NCBI RefSeq assembly: GCF_963583255.1
Contig: NC_084809.1
Coordinates: 9,526,215 to 9,590,214 of the forward strand
Direction: 5' to 3'
DNA from: Pyrus communis
Taxonomy: Eukaryota > Streptophyta > Magnoliopsida > Rosales > Rosaceae
Length of the DNA: 64,000 nucleotides
Positions 58,502 to 64,000 of this stretch are shown here, in pieces. How positions within the stretch are numbered: position 1 is the first letter of the stretch; the number at the start of each line of letters is the position of its first letter. The notes under the pieces are model-generated. The model was given only the letters and a program-made list of their open reading frames with translations, made no database searches and had not been told where the DNA came from. The translations under genes and the position numbers were made by a program.

Positions 58502-61228
58502 ATGGGTTACGCGCAGCTGGTTATTGGCCCTGCCGGCAGCGGCAAGGTGAATTTCACTACCCAAAATTTACTGTAAGACTCACTCACTTGCAGCACAATC
58601 ATATGGGAAATCAGTAAAAGTTAATATTTTTTTTGATGTTTTTGTGTACCCATTACAAGTTTTGATTAGTTTGTTTGCTTGACTTTCCATTTTTTGCTGT
58701 AATTTGCACCAACCGTTTGAATGTGGGATTCATAAGCTCATGGGTATTATTATGTTTGTATTTTTTATGTTATTATGTACCCTTTTGTAGTTTTGATGAG
58801 TTTGCTTTGCTTTTCGGAACTTATCGGCTTATTGATGTAATTTGCGGCAACATTGTTTGTACGTGGGATGCATCATAATCACATGGGCAATTACTATGAT
58901 TAACATTTCTTGATGTTTTGGTGTGCCCAGTACTAGTTTTGATGAGTTTGTTGACTTCTTGTAACCTGTCAACTTAATGCTCTAATTTGCCCCAACAGTG
59001 TTTGAATGAGGAATACATTATGATCACGTCAGGATCGCTTGACTGCATTGTTTTGATGTTTTTTATATACCCATTGCAAGTTTTGATAAGTTTGTTTGCT
59101 TATTGGAAACAGTCGACTTATTGCTCTAGTTTGCACGAACACTGTACGGCTATTGGGAGGAGTATCAATATTGTTAATTTGGATCCTGCTGCAGAACATT
59201 TTGACTACCCTGTGGCCATGGGTAAGTAGTTAATTCATTTAGTTGCTCGTTTGTTTGGTTTCATGAACCGCACTTAACTTGTTCTCTGTTCTTTTCACTC
59301 CTGCAGATATTAGGGAACTTGTTTCCTTGGAGGATGTTATGGAGGAACTTGGTTTGGGTCCCAATGGTGGACTTTTATACTGCATGGAGTATTCTTTTTC
59401 CAAATTGTTCTTGAATTTTCTTATGTTCTTTTCGTTCTTTTACTTGGAATGATTGCTATTCTTTTGAAGGGCACTGCATGGAATCTTTGCGTGGGATAAC
59501 AGCAGTGAATCATTTTGTACCACTTCTAGCTGTACTCCTCTCTCTAAATCTTGTAATTTCTTTGGTGAATGTCCTTAATCTTGATTCCTAGACACCTGGA
59601 AGACAATCTGGATGAATGGCTCACGGAGGAACTGGACAATTACACGGATGATGACTACTTAGTCTTTGACTGCCCAGGTATCCATACTAATCCGCATGTT
59701 TTGTTGTCATTATATTTTGTCATGCATTGTGGTTGAGATCTATTGATGGAAAAGTGGACTAAATTAAGGTTAACTTTTTCATGAATGATATTATTGTTAC
59801 TTTACAAGGAAACAGCTGTAGTCGTAGCTCGGTGACATGTTTCTGGAGTTGACAGTAAGTCTCGTACTAGTAAAAGCAAAATTATGTCTAGGCTCCTAGT
59901 TCTCTGTGCGTGGGTGTTTGGAGGAATTTCTGTGAAACATAATAATCTTAGGCTTCCACTTGTGTTATAGGCCAGATAGAACTTTTCTCGCATGTGCCTG
60001 TGCTACGGAACTTCGTGGAGCATCTGCAGCGTAAAAATTTCAAAGTCTGTGTCGTCTACTTGCTTGATTCTCAGGTCTGTGATAAGTTTCTGTAGTTCTA
60101 TCATGTAATCTTTTCCCAACAAATATTTTCGTCCTTCCTTGGAATTACTGTTTATAACCCCAAATAAATATATTTATTCTTCTATTGAAACAGTTCATTA
60201 CGGATGTGACTAAGTTTATTAGTGGGTGCATGGCGTCTCTTTCTGCCATGATTCAACTTGAATTACCACATGTTAATATCCTCTCCAAAATGGACCTTGC
60301 ACCGAGAAAAAAGGATATTGAAAAGTGAGTTACTCTATCCTCTACTACTTCTATTAACCCATCCTTATTGATCTGTTTAGCTTATTAAAAAGCTCAATTT
60401 TGTTTTGTATCTTTAATGTTCCAGCTTCTTGTATCCGGAGCCTCAAGTTTTATTATCAGAGTTGAATCAACGCATGGCTCCTCAGTTTGCAAAGCTAAAT
60501 AAATCTTTGATTGAACTGGTGAGTTATAGTGCGCACGTTTCTTATATAATTGTATCCATTTGAGTTTGTGAATTGGAGATAGCTGTTTGGCGAAGCATAC
60601 TTTCTTCTGGATAAGATTTTCCTTTATGGTTGTTCTGTATGGTTTGATTTGGACTCTTGGTTGTATTATCTGGTATCAGTTATCCTGTCAGTTGAGAAGC
60701 CATGTAACCTTCACTTGACTTCGGCTGTGGATTATATAGTAGAGGTTATATATAGTTTAGGGTTGTACCATGTCCTGTACCCGACTAACATCAAGTTTTG
60801 TGGTGATGGTTACGACTTGTGGTACTTATAGGCGTTTTTTTGTTAAACAAAGAAGTCATAATCTTACTGGCCACGATAAATTAGTGCATTAAGGAGTGAC
60901 TATCTTGTTGGTTGGTTTGTCAGGTCGATGATTATAGCATGGTGAGTTTTCTGCCGCTAGACTTGAGGAAGTCAAGCAGGTGCACACTCTGTCTATGCAC
61001 ATTTTTCTGTATCTATCTATCCATCCATGCACGTTTTCCTCTACGGTCTTTTCATGCATGTATTGACTGTTCGATTGATATCATCTACGATAATGTTGGG
61101 GTTTCTTTTTGCACACACATCTTTTTGGCAGCATGAGCTATGTCCTGGCTCAGATCGATACCTGCATTCAGTTCGGAGAAGATGCCGATGTGAAGGTTAA
61201 GGAATTTGATCAGGAAGAAGATGACTGA
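58502..61228 (+). CDS. GPN3: GPN-loop GTPase 3
   Basis: A small GTPase required in eukaryotes for assembly and nuclear import of RNA polymerase II, working with GPN1. Nine exons (58502-58546, 59113-59221, 59307-59388, 59592-59677, 59971-60074, 60194-60324, 60425-60518, 60924-60979 and 61132-61228) give 267 aa with GT-AG introns throughout. It begins [17 protein letters not shown], with the P-loop at residues 9-17. The family-defining Gly-Pro-Asn triplet is at 69-71 ([14 protein letters not shown]). The switch region [11 protein letters not shown] and the base-recognition-like [10 protein letters not shown] are present. It ends in an acidic tail (EFDQEEDD), and the length is typical. The first exon is only 45 nt and is followed by a 566-bp intron with tandemly similar GTTTTGATNAGTTTG phrases (about 58659, 58790, 58937 and 59080). 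Confidence 0.95.
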
Positions 61229-61514
61229 GCTTATTAAACTTTTTTCCTCTTGATCGTGAAACTACCGTTGCAGCCCCTGCTGCAGCTGTTTTGAATTGTG
61301 AGGAGTGAAAAAGGTGACTCAGGGTAGTATTGTCAATCTACAAAACCAAATTATTAACGTGAATTATCGGTCGGTATTTCAGAGAATTTTATCTTATATG
61401 CGTCTACTATTAACGTGATTTTGAGTGTCTACTGTTGGATTGACGACATATTGAAAAACAAATCATTTTAACAATTGAGTTTAAAATACGAACATTTTGG
61501 TTAGATTGTCCGTG
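61229..61514. other. 3' flank of GPN3
   Basis: Holds the GPN3 3' UTR. No other feature is seen before the glycosyltransferase relic. Confidence 0.5.
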
Positions 61515-62400
61515 TTAGAATTTTATTTCCTTTTGGTTGGCAATGAGGCATTTGATCAATTCATCCAATTTCGTATCCGACGATCCACCTTTCTCCACGG
61601 CATGACGTACCATGGTCCCCTGTACCCCTGCCCTTTCCCTAGCCCTCCTCCCTTCCTCACCTTCCATCAACTCCTCCATTCCATCACAAATCACATAGCG
61701 ATCTACGGTCGTGATCTTCTCTGGTTTAACCATCAGCCGGCCCTGCCTTCGGTCCCGTTGCAACATACATGGCATTCAGTGGTTGCTCTGCTCCCATTGG
61801 CCAAGCCAGTAGTGGGACCCCTGCTGACAAACTCTCCATCACTGAGTTCCACCCACAATGGCTCAGGAAACCCCCACCGTCGGATGCGCTAGGATGCTCC
61901 GCTGGTCCCCCCAATCACGTACAACCAACCCCCTCCCTTCTACCCTTCTCTTCCACCCTTCATCCGGTCTCCACGTCTTTGATCGAACGCCCGATATAAA
62001 CCGACACCCTGCCATCTCCAACCCGTAAGCGATCTCGTCCATCTGATCATCCAACAATGGCATTTGTGTACCAAATGATACGTAGGTCACCACACTGGAT
62101 CCGTCCTGCTTATGGCCAAATGTCAGACACGTGGTCAACCCATTAGATGGCACACGACACGTGGAATGTCAATTGGAAGACAGGTGAGCAACCCATCCAT
62201 GCCAGACGACAGGTGGAATGTCAAATGATAGACACGTGTCCAACGTCCCAACTGTGGAAAAAGTTTGAGATTAGACAAAGTCGGCGGAACCCACCGTCAA
62301 CCATCTCATACAGAAGGGCTTCAAATCGTGGTTTCATTTTCTCTTTGGCTTCAAACCATGATCTCACTACAACTATCAGAATTAGAATGAGTGGGAAAAG
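61515..62400 (-). pseudogene. UDP-glycosyltransferase pseudogene
   Basis: Family 1 UGTs attach sugars to small molecules; this copy is dead. Read on the minus strand, three stretches survive. One is an N-terminal piece (about 62400-62240, FEAKEKMKPRFEALL then LCLISNFFHSW). Another is a middle/C-terminal piece (about 62120-61890, SSVVTYVSFGTQ to [17 protein letters not shown]). The third holds the PSPG sugar-donor box ([26 protein letters not shown]) and the C-terminal helices. The frame shifts at about 61890, where the G run has one extra base, and again near 61745, where part of the domain is deleted. About half the N-terminal domain is missing, and a 52-bp minisatellite lies in the gap. It may derive from a UGT92- or UGT73-like gene; the subfamily is a guess. 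Confidence 0.82.
62118..62245. repeat. 52-bp minisatellite with CACGTG G-box cores
   Basis: About 2.4 units: 62118-62170, 62171-62222 and a partial 62223-62245. Each unit has the pattern AGACA(C/G)GTG, then CAACCCAT, GACGACAGGTGG or CGACACGTGG, then AATGTCAA. CACGTG occurs three times (near 62128, 62158 and 62234), and the sister positions read CAGGTG. It lies within the glycosyltransferase relic. Confidence 0.75.
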
Positions 62401-63945
62401 ATTTTGAGTTAGGTTTTTTTATAGAATTTAAATGTGTTGATTTGTTCATAGGATTTTGTAGAGAGTTTAATACATAGATTTTGTGAGGCGCTACCTTTGT
62501 ATTTCAATGTATTTACAATTAATCTAGGATTATATAGGTTTCAATTCTCTGTACGTACTTTGCCCTATTTTTGCTGAGTGAGTAGATTCTCTTTGCCGAT
62601 GTGATTACAATTCACTGCACCTAAAGATGATGAAACAAGAATAAAATGTGATTAATTAGGACACCTTCTGAGTATGTTTCATGGACTTTTCATGGATTCA
62701 AATTTGAATTTTTTTGCAACAAAGTATAGGAAAATACTGCAAAGTTGATAGTTAGTATATATCATGTGTGGCCCGCTAATAAAACTTAACAAAAACAAAC
62801 TTAAACATACGAGGATTCTCCATTTCTTATTGAGTAATTTTTTTATGCATACATCCGCCTGACATTTTTAATTCACACAAATTATAACTTGTGATTAAGG
62901 GAGACATATTAACTATGTCAACCACTCTTATTATAATGCATTGATGGCACACCATGAGTTGTGTTATCTTCATACAAATAAAAATTGCTCCTACTTTGTT
63001 AGGTTTTTTTTTTTTTTTTTTTTCTGCATTACTTCAATTCTTCTGAACTCTGGTATCAGGACCTTTCTGCATTACTTCAATTCTTCGTAACAATTGGCAT
63101 CTTTATAAAGAGATCATCTACTTGAGCCATATTTTGTAAACTATATATGTGATGTGATAATTTGGTGGTTCGGTTCATTCTTTAAATCATCAATGAGAAA
63201 GAATTCAACCATCAACTGCTAGTTTGCAAAATATTATCTAAAAACATGATCTTCAAGGCATTTTCCTACTATATAATATTTGGGGCAGTTGCACACCAGA
63301 TGCCTGAATAAAACTATGTCAAAATCGACTATGGTGAATACTAAATTATTTTTCCAAGTTCAAATTGGAACTCGTAAAGTAGGAAAAATCATGATGGAGC
63401 TGCGTAAGGACAAAAGCTCCTACATCATTCAATGATTTGAAGATATAAAGTGGGGTTTAGTTATTTGTTGTGTTATTATAGCTTGACGTGTTTTGAGATG
63501 TTGAATTTGTTTGTACAGCGGAATATTTCAAGTGAAAAACTTGCTTTTAGAGTGTTTTCGCCCCTCTAAATTGCACCACGTGGGTGGTTATATTTTTCAG
63601 ACTCCAGGTGGTCGTAGGACCACATGGGTCTTTATTTTCATCCACACCTGAGTCCTGACTACTCCAACAATTGAAATATTGTAAAGATATGTTCCTATTT
63701 ACTTTTCTTTCTTCAAACGGGAACCTCACTCACACTTGTATCAATTATACGTGATTAATTACATATGTTGTACACCTCTCCCCAAAACGTAACCTCTAGT
63801 CACGATGGACTCTAAAAACAACTCCCTTACAAGCATAATGTATCTCAATATGGCTAACACTCTTCCTCACTTCATGAACAAGTAAATTCTTTTTTTTTGG
63901 TAAATACAACTAATTTCTCTGTAATTTATGGTGGTCATGCATTGT

Positions 63946-63981
<36 letters not shown>

Positions 63982-64000
63982 TGCATAAAACATCTCTTAG
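62401..64000. other. AT-rich terminal region of the window
   Basis: No gene is seen. A T run lies at about 63006-63024. A 21-bp phrase beginning TTTCTGCATTACTTC is repeated at about 63022 and 63065. An AT microsatellite lies at about 63949-63978. Confidence 0.45.

Noticed and set aside
63050..63065. CTGGTATCAGG as a retrotransposon primer-binding site
   Set aside because: It only partly matches the initiator-tRNA motif and is not next to any LTR end.
1..64000. CRISPR array, bacterial operon or prophage
   Set aside because: No spaced identical repeats of CRISPR type were seen. Spliced genes and plant transposons show the DNA is plant nuclear.

Overview
The window is a piece of nuclear genome from a dicot plant. 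Its genes have many short exons with GT-AG introns, its proteins match angiosperm families closely, its intergenic DNA is AT-rich, and several plant transposon families are present. Repeats such as Cassandra TRIMs and a tRNA-derived SINE resemble ones I remember from Rosaceae (apple/pear group). That placement is an inference from memory.

Ten genes and one gene relic can be read. In order they are: the 3' part of plastid D-3-phosphoglycerate dehydrogenase (+, 2-1546); a two-RRM RNA-binding protein with a probable U12-type AT-AC intron (+, 3503-6436); a PEPR-like LRR receptor kinase (+, 10085-13362); exocyst subunit EXO84B (-, 14389-20415); mitochondrial ATP synthase subunit epsilon (-, 24165-26891); a two-exon secreted cysteine-rich defensin-like peptide (-, 31241-31873); a CSLC-type xyloglucan glucan synthase (+, 41061-43658); an unrecognised plastid-type protein (-, 47554-52744); a plastid FMN-binding split-barrel/DUF2470 protein (+, 54518-57592); GPN-loop GTPase 3 (+, 58502-61228); and a broken UDP-glycosyltransferase (-, 61515-62400). 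Exon boundaries were placed by hand. For every multi-exon gene the exon lengths close in frame to a stop codon.

The DNA between about 20.4 and 41 kb is mostly transposon territory. It holds several hAT-type non-autonomous elements with clear 8-bp target duplications (one enclosing a Cassandra element), four Cassandra insertions within 7 kb (two complete, two solo LTRs, all with 5S-rRNA-like segments), a pair of related MITEs, a candidate solo LTR and a 48-bp-period AT-rich array. Elsewhere there is a Mutator-like MITE with a 9-bp target duplication, two Harbinger-like MITEs with TTA duplications, and SINEs.

The genes are independent nuclear genes with no operon logic. Several serve secretion and the cell wall (EXO84B, CSLC), signalling and defence (PEPR-like kinase, defensin-like peptide) or organelles (PGDH, ATP epsilon, the plastid proteins). 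Pyrimidine-rich CT leaders or telo-box motifs precede several start codons. The observations most worth checking are the AT-AC intron, the Cassandra cluster, the small secreted peptide gene with a MITE in its intron, and the G-box minisatellite inside the dead glycosyltransferase.
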